NCBI GenBank assembly: GCA_007922225.1
Contig: ML679956.1
Location: forward strand, 13,489,049 to 13,553,048
DNA: 64,000 bases
Direction: 5' to 3'
Source: Emydura subglobosa
Taxonomy: Eukaryota > Chordata > Testudines > Chelidae
This document shows positions 22,028 through 34,493 of this stretch, piece after piece (positions within the stretch are counted from its first letter, which is position 1; each line of letters starts with the position of its first letter). A program made the position numbers and the translations under genes. Under the pieces are notes generated by a model. The model was not told where the DNA came from. It was given only the letters and a program-made list of their open reading frames with translations, and made no database searches.

Positions 22028-22640
22028 TAGGTCATCTAGTCCACCCACCGACAATACAGATTTGTGTCCTATAGTATATTCTGGACTGCTTTTCTTAGAA
22101 TACTTTTAAATAACTCAAGATGTGGGATTTTCACCACTTCCCTTCTGGGAATTCTTCATAGTCTAATTGACTAACAGGAAAAACTTCTTTACCATGAGAT
22201 CTAAATTTTCATTTGTTCAGTTCCATCCTATTATTCCTGACTATAGCCCCTGCAAAACCCTGAATGGTCCTCCTTCTTCTCCAGTGCTCAAACCCTGCAA
22301 ATCTTTGAAGATGGCAATTATATTCCCCTGAGACATTATTTAGTCAAGTGACATGTGTTTAGTTATTTTACTCATTCCCCATCAATCAGTCCATTCAGCT
22401 CTAACATTTTTGTTTGTCTTCTAGGAATTCCTTCCTATTTGACATATTATTGGTATTACTAAGATGCCTAGAATGGAACTCCATATTCTAGTTTCAGCCT
22501 CACCACAGCCATCTAGAGAGGGATTATCAATTCCCTGTTATATGATATAGTGACTCTAAAGGTATTGTACCAAATGACATACGTTTTGCCTACTATATCA
22601 CACTCCAAGATCAATTTTACATCTATTATCACCACTAAGT
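22028..22640 (-). mobile_element. Old CR1 LINE 3' fragment
   Basis: The left edge GGTCATCTAGTCCACCC is the complement of the CR1 3' tail. What follows (GGAATTCTTCATAGTCTAAT, then CCTATTATTCCTGACTATAG and CTTCTTCTCCAGTG) keeps the order of CR1 3' untranslated/terminal sequence read in reverse. There is no surviving open frame, so this is an old insertion. Confidence 0.55.
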
Positions 22641-22729
22641 TCCTACCCGCATTGCTGATTTCCAAGTAATTACCAGCAATGTGACCAAAAAATTGAAGGA
22701 ATGCTAAACATTAGGTTTCATGACATAAG

Positions 22730-22915
22730 GCCAATCTCTAACTATTAGAGACCGAGAAGAAACCTCTGGGGTAGATTATCCCACATTCAGCCCATGTAAG
22801 ATTTTTATACCTTCTTCTGAGTCACCTGGTACCTTCCATCGTGAGACAGGACACTGGAAGAGATGGACCTTGGGTCTGCTCCAGTCCAGCAATTTTTACA
22901 TTCCCAATATCAGAG
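22730..22915 (+). mobile_element. CR1-type LINE 3' tail
   Basis: Contains CTCTAACTATTAGAGACCGA, later GGTACCTTCCATCGTGAGAC and ATGGACCTTGGGTCTGCTCC, followed by CAGCAATTTTTACATTCCC. This is the terminal order of one CR1 family; a better copy of the same tail is at 53,840-54,205. It is non-coding. Confidence 0.55.
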
Positions 22916-24258
22916 GTAATTTTTCACAGATGTATTAGTTTGCATTTTTCCCCACAGCTGAATCTCATTGCATTATTCCTTGCCTATATTTCTAAGTGCT
23001 CCAAGTGTCTTTGAGCCAGAACCTCAGTTGATGCAAATCACTGTAGCTCCATTAAAGACAGCCAAGACACCAGGACAAACCCCTCCGCCTCTGAGAAGTG
23101 CTACTGGATTGTTACTGTCTATGCACAGAAGAAAGGCTTTGAACCAAAATGTTCAAGATTGGATTTCTAAAGTTAGTTACCTAAATCCTTACATTCTAAA
23201 TAAGTGTCCTGATCTTCAGATATACTGAGCATGGGCTCTACTTGTTTGTCCCAGTCCAGCAAAATATTTAATCTGCTTAAATTTAATCATGAGAGTAGCG
23301 GAACTTAAGTAGGTGGTAAATGTGTTGCTGAATCATGGCTACACACCTAAATATTAATTATTGTAAATCAGATAATTCAGTCACTAAACTGTGAGTTATT
23401 TTCAACACTCTCATTTATTTCCCTTTTAGCTTTTCTTTTCAGCCTAAACTCCTTTGCTAAGGTTAATATATTAAAACAGAAACAAAACCGGTATTAATAA
23501 AAAATACTTTGCATTTTTACATAGCACTTTTCATTTGACTAGTCAAATAAATAAGGTGGTATGCACAGACTGTTATATATACATATGGCTTTGTGTTCTT
23601 AAGGTGTCAGTATTTGATTGGGTTTCCAGCATTATTTAACAGCCCTACAGAATACGGAATAAAATCCTGTGCATCACTTTGCTTGGTTGAAAGGTCCAAT
23701 TTCTTTTCTTGGGAACTCAATAAGAATAACAATGAAAAGAATTCATCAGATTAAAGTACAAATAAATCTTGTCCTGACAATTGGATGTTATGTTTAATTT
23801 CAACATAATTATTTTGTATTTAATTATAGAACAGTTAACTACTTCATTTTAATTATGTATCTTTTTTAATTAGAGCAAGGCTAAAAAACCTGATAAGGTT
23901 GCTACAACTCTACAGCATATCTATTTTTAATTTTATCTACACCATGTATCAGTCTAGCTCTTTTGCTTTCCTATTCATTTTAATTCCTGTTTCATGCCCT
24001 CTAAAAGCCCATTTCCTATTTAAGCCTCAATTCAGCACTTAAGCACAAGCTCAGAAGTAAGCATGTGCTTACATCCCATGATCTCACGGAGACTGTAATC
24101 ACCTATTTAAGCTGTTTGCCTTCACTGTCAACACAAATACCTGGAGCCAGACCCACATGATGACCCTAATATAAGAACTAATGCTGTCCAGCTACGAGCA
24201 GCTTTGACAGCATGGCAGACTGATATCTGTAGAATTCTAACATAGTTATGGTTCTAAG
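22916..24258. other. No gene; fragment of a small foldback near 24.02-24.10 kb
   Basis: AT-rich unassigned DNA. At 24.02-24.10 kb CACTTAAGCACAAGC and AAGCATGTGCTTAC form one arm of a short palindromic repeat. No coding exon is visible. Confidence 0.4.
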
Positions 24259-24575
24259 GGTATGTCTGCACAGCACTTTGGAGTGAGCAAGAGCGAGCCT
24301 CCAAGCCCAGGTTGACAGATTTGGGCTGGAAGGGTTTGCGCTAGCACTCAAAAATAGCTGTACACACAATGTTTTGAAGTTGTGGCTTGAACTGCAGCTG
24401 GGCTCTGAAACCCACTCCACTTTCCTAGGCTTTAGAGCCTAATCTCCAGCCCAAGACGCAACCCCAAATCTGTCTATACAGCTATTTTTAGAGCATCAGT
24501 GTGAGCCCCGCTAGCCTGAATCTATCAACCTGGGCTTGGAGGCTTGCTCACTCTACAATGCTGTGTAGACATACC
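24259..24575. mobile_element. Foldback MITE with long inverted arms and Harbinger-like ends
   Basis: About 317 bp that is nearly one long palindrome. The left end GGTATGTCTGCACAGCA and the complement of the right end GGTATGTCTACACAGCA differ by one base, and pairing continues inward through AGTGAGCAAG and CCTCCAAGCCCAGGTTGA in both arms, with ATAGCTGTA near the centre of each. GTCTRCAC near the tip is shared with the Harbinger element at 10,017. No clear target duplication could be fixed. Confidence 0.75.
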
Positions 24576-25049
24576 TGAAGAGGCTCCACATAGTTCCTCT
24601 TAATGTCAAGTCAAAGTTCTTTTGCCATTTGTCTTTCCATCCTTCCAGGAACCACTCATTGTGCCTGAAATTTTAAGGATTCCATTGCAGCCATCTAAAG
24701 TCAGCACTGAAAATAAGCAGCTGAAAAGAGTGCACCAAGGAGCAAGAACAACTATAGGCTTGCACATCGATGCCATGAATAACTTTCTTGTCTGCCAATG
24801 CAGGAAGGACAGGATGAGCTTCTGTTGGCATCTTTTCTTTTCAGTGATGTGAAATCCAAAAGTTTTGATTTTCCTAGTACACATTCATGCTGCTAAAGTC
24901 CCCTGCATTCCTTAGAGGACCCTATAATCTCATCTTTGTTCAGCCTGTCTTAACGTCTAAATGAGGCTCTGCAGTTATCACCATATTTGCAATCGTCTCA
25001 TGAACCCAAACCATAATTTCTTGAATAGTGTGAGTTGCTAGCTTGGGAC

Positions 25050-25172
25050 TAGGCCTTTACTCATATTGAGTAGTCACTTACTTCCCAAACAGCCCCAACT
25101 GAAGTCATTGGGACTACTCATGAAGTAAGGTACTACCAAGCTTGAGTAAGGGTATCTGAATCTGGCTCTTTA
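25050..25172. repeat. Short foldback repeat (TTACTCA/TGAGTAA arms)
   Basis: The left arm CTTTACTCATATTGAGTAGT (25,055-25,074) pairs imperfectly with the right arm ACTACCAAGCTTGAGTAAGG (25,132-25,151), around a centre with GAAGTCATTGGG. The arrangement matches the families at 40,553 and 61,710. Confidence 0.6.
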
Positions 25173-26029
25173 TGATGGGATAGACCACTTACTATCCCAG
25201 CTCTCTTACGTGACTTACTTAACTTGGCAACATATGAAGCTACAGAAATACTGGCACTCACAATCCGTCAAGTCACAGGAGAAATCAGCTACAGTAATTA
25301 CTATTAAAAAGTCAGCATTTGCCCAAACTAACCACAGAATTGTATCTAAGATACCACAGGTTTCCTCTACATGTAGAACTGGAAATAGTTATGTGTGTTG
25401 ATATCTCTTACAAATGTTGATTTTAATGTCATCAGTGGACTCTGAAGTTCCACACAAATATTGAACAATAGAAGTGTCTACAGTGAAAAGGAAAGCCCTT
25501 TCTGATCATATATTTTTCAAATGATGTTGTTTTTTCCTTCCTTGCTGGGCCTATATACTACTAGCTTCCAATAACAATGGGATGTATCCTTGAAATTCCA
25601 TAATTAAATCTCTGTTTCATATAAAAAGGTATATATGCCAAGTAAAGTTTGTTGGTTATTTAAAGTTATTTTTGTTTTTATTATGGCACAGTAAGAGCTT
25701 TCAAAAACCTACTACAGTAAGCCTGAGCAAGCAAAACAAAAGGTCTAAAAATATTACTTTAGCAATACTGCACTAAGTAATTAAATTAAAAACACCTTCA
25801 GCAATATGTCATAAATTGATTGCTAGTTGCATCCAAGAATTAAACTAACTGAATGGATGGCAACCTACATAAACGCAAAAAATTTTTTAAAACTAGGCCA
25901 ATATTTTGATAAAAAGGGGTGAATTAGATAGTCATAAAAGTGAGTCTGCTTGCATTGAAAAGAGCCTGGCCCTGTGGACACAAATATTGTGAAAATTTCT
26001 CTTGTGCATTCTCTGTGAATTTGCTGCAG
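25173..26029. other. No gene recognised
   Basis: AT-rich unassigned DNA up to the CR1 truncation point. Open frames are short and unsupported. Confidence 0.45.
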
Positions 26030-28320
26030 TCTTAACCCACAAAACCACACTGAAGTTTTTGGAGAGCATCGCAGACAATTTCCTGGTGCAAGTGCTAGAG
26101 CAACCAACTAGGGGCTGTGCTTCTCTTGACCTGCTGCTCACGAACAGGGAAGATTTGGTAGGGGAAGTAGAAGTGGGTGGCAACCTAGGCAGCAGTGACC
26201 ATGAGATGGTCAAGTTCAGGATCCTGACAAAAGGAAGAAAGGAGAACAGCAGGATACGGACCAGGGACTTCAGAAAAGCAGACTTTGACTCCCTCAGGGA
26301 ACTGATGGGCAGGATTCCCTGGGAGGCTAATATGAGGGGGAAAGGAATCCAAAAGAGCTGACTGTATTTTAAAGAGACCTTATTGAGGGCACAGGAGCAA
26401 ACCATCCCAATGTGCAGAAAGAATAGCAAATATGGTAGGCATCCAGCTTGGCTTAACAAAGATGTCCTTGGCAAACTTAAACGCAAAAAAGAAGCTTACA
26501 AGTGGAAGCTTGGTCAGATGACTAGGGAGGAGTATAAAAACACTGCTCGAACATGCAGGAATGAAATCAGGAAGGCCAAAGCGCAATTGGAGTTGCAGCT
26601 AGCAAGGGAAGTGAAGGGGAACAAGAAGGGTTTCTACAGGTATCTTGCCAACAAGAGGAAGATTAGGGAAAGTGTGGGCCCCTTACAGAATGAGGGAGGC
26701 ATCCTAGTGACGGAGGATGTGGAGAAAGCTGAGGTACTCAATGCCTTTTTTGCCTCTGTCTTCACAGACAAGGTCAGCTCCCAGACTACTGTACTGGGTG
26801 GCACAGAATGGGAAGGAGGCGAACATCCCGCAGTGCTGAAGGAACAGGTCCAAGACTATTTACAAGGATTGGACATACACAAGTCCATGGGGCCGGATGC
26901 AATGCACCCGAGGATGCTGAGGGAATTGGCTGAGGTGATTTCAGAGCCATTGGCTATTATCTTTGAAAGCTCATGGCAACAGGGGGAGGTCCCTGAGGAC
27001 TGGAAAAAAGCAAATATAGTGTCCATCTTCAAAAAAGGGAGGAAAGAGGATCCAGAAAACTACAGACCGGTCAGCCTCACTTCAGTCCCTGGAAAAATCA
27101 TGGAGCAAGTCCTTAAGAAATCCATTTTAAGGCACTTGGAAGAGAGGAAGGTGATCAGGAACAGTCAACACGGATTCACCAAGGGAAAGTCATACCTGAT
27201 TGCTTTCTATGATGAGGTGACTGGCTCTATGGATGTAGGGAAGGCAGTGGATGTGATATACCTTGACTTTAGCAAAGCTTTTGATACTGTCTCTCACAGT
27301 ATTCTTATCAGCAAGTTAAAGAAGTATGGGTTGGATGAATGGACTATAAAATGGACAGAGAACTGGCTAGAGCATCGGGCTCAACGGGTAGTGATCAATG
27401 GCTCCATGTCTAGCTGGCAACTGGGCACAAGCGGAGTTCCCCAGGGGTCGGTCCTGGGGCCGGTTTTGTTCAACATCTTCATTAATGATCTGGAAGATGG
27501 GGTAGATTGCACCCTCAGCAAGTTTGCGGATGACACTAAGCTGGGGGGAGTGATAGATACCCTGGAAGGTAGGGATAGGATACAGAAGGACCTAAACAAA
27601 CTGGAGGAGTGGGCCAAAAGAAATCTGATGAGGTTCAAAGAAAAGTGCAGAGTCCTCCACTTAGGAAGGAAGAATCCCATGCACAGCTATAGACTGGGGA
27701 CCGACGAGCTGGGCAGCAGTTCTGCAGAAAAGGACCTGGGGGTATCAGTGGATAAAAAGCTGGATATAAGTCAGCAGTGTGCCCTGGTTGTCAAGAAGGC
27801 TAATAGCATATTGAGCTGCATTAGGAGGGGCATTGCCAGCAGGACGCGGGTGATTTTTCCCCTCTATTCAGCATTGGTGAGGCCACATTTGGGGTATTGT
27901 GTCCAGTTTTGGGCCCCCCACTACAAGAAGGATGTGGACAAGTTGGAGAGAGTACAGCGGAGGGCAACAAAAATGATTAGGGGGATGGACCACAGGACTT
28001 ATGAGGAGAGACTGAGGGAACTAGGCTTGTTTAGCCTGCAGAAGAGAAGAATGAGGGGGGATTTGATTGCAGCCTTTAACTACATGAAAGGGGGTTCCAG
28101 GGAGGATAGGGCTAGGCTGTTCTTGGTGGTGGGAGATGACAGAACAAAGAGCAACGGTCTCAAGTTGCAGTTGGGGAGGTCTAGGTTGGACATTAGGAAA
28201 AAGTTTTTCACTAGGAGGGTGGTGAAGCACTGGAATGGGTTACCTAGAGAGGTGGTGGAATCTCCATCTTTAGAGGTTTTTAATCTGAGGCTTGACAAAG
28301 CCCTGGCTGGGATGATATAG
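26030..28320 (+). pseudogene. CR1 ORF2: endonuclease C-terminus plus reverse transcriptase
   Basis: ORF2 nicks target DNA and reverse-transcribes CR1 RNA at the nick. The endonuclease end shows LLLTNREDLVGEVEVGGNLG and SSDHEMV (the terminal SDH catalytic block). An in-frame TGA at 26,359-26,361 follows GIQKS; the frame then stays open to 28,320. Counting from the Met at 26,383 (645 residues): NYRPVSLTS at 226-234, the first catalytic Asp in YLDFSKAFD at 293-301, [10 protein letters not shown] at 351-360 and FADD at 381-384, all intact. KGKS is followed directly by YLIAFYDEV, about three residues shorter than CR1 relatives. It lacks the N-terminal endonuclease and ORF1 and has the TGA, so it is not autonomous. 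Confidence 0.9.
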
Positions 28321-28407
28321 CTGAGGTTAGTCCTGCTTTGAGCAGGGGGTTGGACTAGATGACCTCCTGTGGTCCCTTCCAACTCGAATATTCTATGATT
28401 CTATGAA
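26030..28407 (+). mobile_element. 5'-truncated, well-preserved CR1 LINE
   Basis: Begins in the endonuclease part of ORF2 (HKTTLKFLESIADNFL), runs through the whole reverse transcriptase and ends with the CR1 3' tail. After the stop codon at 28,318-28,320 come GGGGGTTGGACTAGATGACC, CCTTCCAACTC and the terminal octamer repeat ATTCTATGATTCTATGAA. The body is 2.38 kb. With only one nonsense change in about 2.3 kb of coding sequence, it is the youngest-looking element of the window. Confidence 0.9.
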
Positions 28408-29342
28408 TGGGAGTTTTTGCATTATAGATAAGTTCCCACTAGGGACTAAGATGAGACCAGTGAACCCATTTCTATTTCTAAAGATTTGAACCCAAATCTC
28501 CAGGTGGAAAAGTCTGACACAGCTATCAGGCATCTCCCAGTGTCCTGTAGCTTTGTCTTCCATTTCCTTGTTGTATATTAAAATGCAGTATAATGATGCA
28601 CTTGGAAGGTATTGGTATATGGAGCATTCCACCTCTAGAAGAAAGGAATAGATTTATTTTAAATCAGAGCCTTACTGCAATGGAAATGTCACTTAATAAA
28701 CAAACATTCTCAGAGTCTTTAAAAGATTAACTGGAATGAAAACTAATGTTTCCTATTTATCCTAAGAACAGGTACAGCCTGCAGCAGAAGTAGCCTTGTA
28801 AGCTTTCCCTCCCACCACAGGATTTGTCCCGCTGCCTCCGTCCATGGATGAGCTGTCCCCAGGCCTGTACAGGATTTGATTTTTTGAAGAGCAGCTTCCC
28901 TTTTCCCAGACATCAAAAACTGTACTTGTAATAGCACAGGTACAATGAATTGCTAGTGCAAATGCTATAGTAGATGTCTATACTGCAAAAAATAAAGACC
29001 AGGTTAAGTGCTTTTTATAAATCAGGTCCTTTAAAGAAATATCCTTTGCCTCTCTGCTCAGCTAGCCCACAGCATGCTAATCAGTGTCAAGTGTGATAGT
29101 GATTTTTGTGAAGCGCATGCTTGTCCAGTACAATGAAAGAGACAATAAAATGAGGACACAGTCCCCTGATCCCTAATCTGTCTCATGAAGCATGTGTGAG
29201 AATCACTATCCATAGAAATGGCAGGATATACGGTACAAAATACAGGCATGAAATAAAACTACATTCTTCCTTACCAACCCACTGTATCTCAGTGATGGAT
29301 TAGGCAAAGAGCTGATCCTGTATTCACCAATCACGGTCTTTC

Positions 29343-29343
<1 letters not shown>
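28408..29343. other. No gene recognised
   Basis: Unassigned DNA after the CR1 tail. Short frames lack motifs. Confidence 0.45.

Positions 29344-29375
<32 letters not shown>
29344..29375. repeat. (A)32 tract
   Basis: 32 uninterrupted A bases. No retroposon body with matching target duplications could be read next to it, so I do not assign it to a SINE or processed pseudogene. Confidence 0.85.
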
Positions 29376-29377
<2 letters not shown>

Positions 29378-29464
29378 TAATATTCTTCATTGTTGATACA
29401 TCTATGTCACAAAACTCAGTAGTCCAAGGTTTCTTTTTAAATGACAACCTTTCATTTTTGCACC

Positions 29465-30178
29465 TGTGATGGAGCGCTCTACTCACTGCAGGTTTGATGC
29501 CTCCTTCTGGCTGTTCAGGGGCATTGCTCACCAGGTCAACACCTCTCCCTATGGTTGCAAGCCATCCTTCCACCTCTGTGTCTTTGTCTACAGCCCCTCT
29601 CTAGCTCCAGGAGCTGCTGCAGCCTCTTTGTAACTCAGTCCTTGGGTCAGATCACTGTCTTGGTTCCCCTCCCAGGGTGGAGGAGTCTCTTCTCCCAAAC
29701 AGACTCAGTCAGTCTTCCTATGCCCTGTTCTGCCAGTGCCATTTCCCCAATGGCTGGTTGAGGAACCTGGGTTTGCCCTCTTTCCGGGTGCTGGCTCAGG
29801 GACCCTCTAGTCAGCAGTCAAGGTCTGTTCCACCCCCATACTTTGCTGCTTTTCCCTGAGCCCTTTCCTAACCTTCTGGCTCTCCCTTCTTCTCAGAAAC
29901 AATTACAACCTATACATCTCTTCAACCTCCAAACATTTCTCCCTCTTCCTAAGAGGTGACTGCAGCCTTTCCTAACAACCCCCTTTTGTTTCCAGCTTCT
30001 TGGCTTATATATGCCGTGCCTCTTTCCTGCACAGGTGAGCTTCTTCTAATTAAGCCTTCTCTTGCAGTCTTAATTGTCCCCCTCTTCCCCCCCATCCCTT
30101 GCCATCTAATTGGCTAATTGGCCCCTTTGGCCTGGCTTAACCCCTTCAGGACAAGTGTGGGGAGGACACCCCATTACA
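29465..30178. mobile_element. Non-autonomous DNA element related to the one at 4545-5417
   Basis: 714 bp of C/T-rich DNA starting TGTGATGG and ending CCATTACA, whose complement is TGTAATGG. It shares with the 4545 element the TGTGAY start, a CTTGGC-plus-TATAT segment, GGTGAGCTTCTTCTAATTAA matching GGTGTGTTAATTAACC, and overall length. No 4-base duplication survives (CACC left, GTAA right). It has no protein-coding potential. Confidence 0.55.
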
Positions 30179-33100
30179 GTAACATAAATGTTAACATTTA
30201 GCAGTTGCAAGGTGTGGTTCATAACTGTGTCATAGATCCTCAGGTAAAGCAATTTCAGAGAAGAAAGTCAAAATAAAAATGTGTCTTCTTTATTCATAAC
30301 CTAAAATATATAGTGCTACAGTGTGCTAGAGATCATTAACTGGGCTGGCTTGCAAATAGTTACAATCAGTGAAAAAGTGGCAACAGTAGAAAAAGAGTCA
30401 CATCATATGAGTATGTGTGAGTTAAATATTTTTCAGCCACCATTTTAAAGAGCTTCTGTCAAGTACTTTATTTTTAGTATTTTAATTTGCTCTCACCTGC
30501 TTGATTGTAATGCCCTCCTTGAACGCTGCAAATACAGTGTGCTTTCCGTTTTGAGTTTATCTTTTTCTAGTTGGCAAATGATCACATTCTCTTTTTTTTT
30601 TCTTTGGTAATTCTCTTGTATTTCCAACAGAGTGAAAAATTAACAAGGTATTTCTGTTTGATTCCTTATTGGTGCACTGGCATCATGAGTGATCTCAGCC
30701 CGACTCTGGAGTTAAAGTATGTTAGTTAATTTGTGTTGCCTTCTTTTGCTCTGCAGCAGGAGAGCAACAAGATATTATGCTATAACTCCAAAATTATCAT
30801 TACATTACAAACATGATTGTCCAGACCTCTATCATCCAAAAATCCCTCTTGCAATACCTAAAACAGGGTCCTGTCCCAATGTCTATTCATTACCATGAAA
30901 ATGTCCTTGATTGTCTCAACCTTTAGTACCTGAATTAAGTGGAGCCAGAGCAAGATCCCTTGCTAGGAGATAGAAGAGCAAGCATGGTAGGGACTATGAA
31001 ACCCATTCATAACTAATATTACAATCCTTATCATGGTTAAAACACAGCCTTGAGTATGAACAGTATAAACATAGTATCCCTAGAAACAACCATACACTAT
31101 CAGGAGAATTCAGAATACTGAGTTCTTCTAAGTCACTAAAGAGACCTGCACTCTAGTAAATGGAACTCCCTGTAGAAAGACTGGCCCTTGAAAGATGTCT
31201 AGGATTATTGGACAACTCCTTTTCAATGTTATGAAGGGGTGGGGGTGATGAGGAGGAGTTACTGCATTCCTCAGAAAATTCTATCCCCCTTCTTTCCTTA
31301 ATCCCCTCCAACCACAAAAAAGGCATTAGGCTCTGAGCAGCCTGTCCCCACATGCAGGCGCTGACTGCCCAGTCAGTTAAACCATACTGTGCAAACGACT
31401 TGATCAAACCATTAAAAACACTAGGCGGGGTGAGATTCTCACATCTGTTTAATAAGGGGAGGGTAATAATTTCACCATAACAGCTGGAGGAGATAATACC
31501 CCAGAGGTTCCAATCTATCGGTATGCAGTATCAATTAGCATCCAGGTCTGTAGGGAGCCAACAACAAAGGGGAAACAAAATAATAATTTTAAAAAATCTA
31601 TGGTGAATTCTAGCCATAAAAAAGCTGAGCCCAGTATATAAAGGTACATGTTATAAATACAGGTGAACAAAACTTCCTTCTTAGTATATTAGAAGATATC
31701 TGCGAGGGCAATTAATTGAACTAGTGACATCTAAAATGATTTAGATAATGAAAGATAATGTCAGCTTGAGTTACTGTTTTCAGTCCAGCATAAATGAGAG
31801 GACAAGAGGGCAGATACCTAATGAAAGAAAACAAACTCCTACCAGATGTCAATGAGCCTTTTTTTTTTCATTTGGAGAATTATCATCATGTACTGGTACA
31901 AAAGCTTCCCCCAGACAAAGCTGCTGTACTGATGCAAATGCACTTGTGTCATACAGGAAACTATCCAATTCTGTTCTTAGAGGTAAACAGAGAACTGACG
32001 TGTGATGTGTTAAATATCTTTATCCCTTCTCTAATGTCTTCTTATCCCTAGATCCTTAGCCTGAATGGAGTATTCACTGTATGGACTAATAGGAGTAGTA
32101 CAAACTGGTTGCTGTAAAGGTGCAGCAGTACATAGCCCTATCATGCATGCAAGAGGCCCAGTTCTAGAAGAGGGGGACAGCCAAGGTGAAATTCTGGCCT
32201 CACTGAAATCAATGGCAAAACTCCACCCGACTCTCCTTAGGCCAAGATTTCACCCTTGGGTTCTTGGATTCCTTTGGCAGATATTGATTCAGGAAGGGAT
32301 GTGCCAACATCGGCCACCCCAGTTAACTGTATACCTGATCATTTGCAAGGAAAGTCATTCATTATAGACGGGGAGTCTGACTGTTGCAGACTGGGCATTA
32401 TGTCACTGTCTGTTATTATAAGTTATTGAAATCTGGCATGTTGCACATCATGATGAGATACTGAGGTTATGGAAAATGTTGAAGGTCTGACCAGGCAAGT
32501 CTTTATCCACCCTAGTGAGCACCTACACAGGCCACTCTAAAAAACTTGCCAGATAAAGTAAGAAATTAATTTGGTAAAACCAAAGTTTTCAGAACGGTCT
32601 TCTGAACTGGCTGACTCTGACAGAGGCTAGAAGTGTAACTAGAGACAGGCAGTGGGTGTGGAAAAAGCATTGCTGAAGGGTACCAGAAAGCTCTGCTCTG
32701 ACTGGCTTTGTCTTAACTGATGCAAAGGACAGTGGAGATTGCTCTGCACTGAGGACAGTAGATCACAGATTAGGCACTGCTTGGGATCCTGACCAGAAAA
32801 GGGATAGAGAGTCACCACTGAAACAAAACTAGGATCTTCTAGACAGTATCTGAACGAAGGCCTGTGTGTTCCTAATGGCATTGGGTGTCAGCCTGTTTCT
32901 GGCTCACTCTGTGATAATGCTGCTCTGCTTTGAATGCTTACTGCACTTAAACCTTCTAATCACTTGTTCATTAAGAACAGGTTTCTAGGATGGCTTGCTG
33001 AGATGCAGCATCTCATTTACCTCACAAGATAAAAACAGCCACTTTAGTTGAACACTCATAATGCTCAGATCCTAACCATAGAATAATAATGAAGGTGGAG

Positions 33101-33415
33101 TATATTCTCAACTTACTGATGAGAATTGGCACTCAGGACACGGCCTCACTCTATGTCACTCTACTGGCTGATCACAAAGGCTAAGTGAAGTGAAATTAAA
33201 TTGATACAGGTTAGAAATTGTATTTCTTTTTGGTAATATTGGATCAAGGAATTCACATCAAAAATGATTTCTCGCTGAGCTGCAGGGAGGGAAAAAAAGC
33301 CACTTTCAGATTCTCACAAGTCAACTAAATCAGAAATTAGATACACAAACAAAAGGGAAAAATCTCCAAGTTCATATGCTTTTTACTTTATCTCATATGT
33401 ACTGTATAATGTATA
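30179..33415. other. No gene recognised
   Basis: Mostly unassigned AT-rich DNA with short frames only. A small foldback at 32,181-32,258 is listed separately. Confidence 0.45.
32181..32258. repeat. Small foldback repeat (GGTGAAAT...ATTTCACC arms)
   Basis: CCAAGGTGAAATTCTGGCC on the left pairs with GGCCAAGATTTCACCCTTGG on the right with few mismatches, around a centre with AAATCAATGGCAAAACTCC. A second copy of the family is at 58,241-58,308. Confidence 0.65.
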
Positions 33416-33787
33416 GGCCCATATTTTTTTAACTTAGGGGACCTAAGTTAAGCATCTAAATCCTATTTAGGCAGCTAAATAAAAATGACTTACAGACAAA
33501 CCTTCAAAAGCGGCCAGTGATCTTAGATGGGACATCTTGGGTGTCCAAACCTGATTTGTAGAAGTATAGAGCCACCTGTAGGTTCCAGTGACTTCAATCA
33601 CAGTGGTGGAAGATAAGTGCTTCTGAAACGAGGCCAAGGTTGGACAGCCAGATATTGAGGTGCCCAGAATCAGTAGTCACTTTGGAAAATGTTTGCTGTA
33701 ATTTTAAGAAGAGCTGAACACCCATGATTCCCACTGACATGAATTTAGTTGCCTAAGTCTGGGCTCCCCTGTCTGAAAATGTGGGCC
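33416..33787. repeat. Worn foldback MITE, about 370 bp
   Basis: The outer arms GGCCCATATTTTTTT and AAAATGTGGGCC are inverted. Inside, ACCTAAGTTAAGCATCTAAAT on the left has reversed counterparts such as TTTAGTTGCCTAAGTC on the right. It is non-coding. Many mismatches show age. Confidence 0.45.
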
Positions 33788-34493
33788 ATAGCATCTATTT
33801 ATGAGAGAAAAGGGGAGATCTTGATAGCTAACGACTAGATTGTCCTTAGCCTTAATGCAGCCGTTCCTAAACACCCTGAGGGTTGCAACATTAGGGCTGC
33901 CTGCATTTTTGTTTTGAATCCTCTGTGAAGCACTGAGGTTGTGCAGAGACCAGACTGGGGAGGCAGCAGGGAGCAGGAGGAACTGTGACTTCATTCCTGC
34001 TGTGCACAGCCTCATAGAGCTTGCTGTCTGCAAGGGGGAAGGTAAGCTGGACCTTTTCAAGGGTGGCAGTAAATTGCTTTCTCCTGGAGCAAGAGAGGAG
34101 CAGGGCAGAAATTGTGAGTCTGTTACTTTAAAACAGATTAAACAAAATGCCTTTTGCAAGCAGAAAAGTGCTGAACATAACAATGAATAAAATTAAAAAG
34201 GCAATAGAGAAATAGACATTTTAAAGCTTTGTTTCAAGCTAGGATAAAAATAGCTTTAAACTTGTTGAATAGCTTGTCTCATGGAAGGGAGTTCAACTAG
34301 CTGGGAACAGAACCTAAGCAAAGGTAAGGCGTGCAACCATAATGAAGTGCACAGATGTAAGTGGACTCAAAACTGGACCCATCCTCTCTAGACAATTCAG
34401 AACTTGAACACAAGTAGCAAGTAGTTGTATATGCAAAAATCCAATCTCTCTAACATGAGGGCACTTGGGGAAAAAAGGGTCACTTTTGTAAGG
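33788..34493. other. No gene recognised
   Basis: A minus-strand frame of 159 codons spans 33.7-34.18 kb, overlaps the foldback repeat and has no recognisable motif, so I leave it out as a gene. Confidence 0.4.

Noticed and set aside
27381..27680. 99-codon minus-strand frame in the CR1
   Set aside because: Antisense shadow of the reverse transcriptase; a similar shadow at 59,322-59,603 follows the same CR1 sequence.
29344..29375. A32 tract as the tail of a SINE or processed pseudogene
   Set aside because: No retroposon body or target duplication is visible beside it.
33704..34183. 159-codon minus-strand frame
   Set aside because: It overlaps a foldback repeat and has no recognisable domain.
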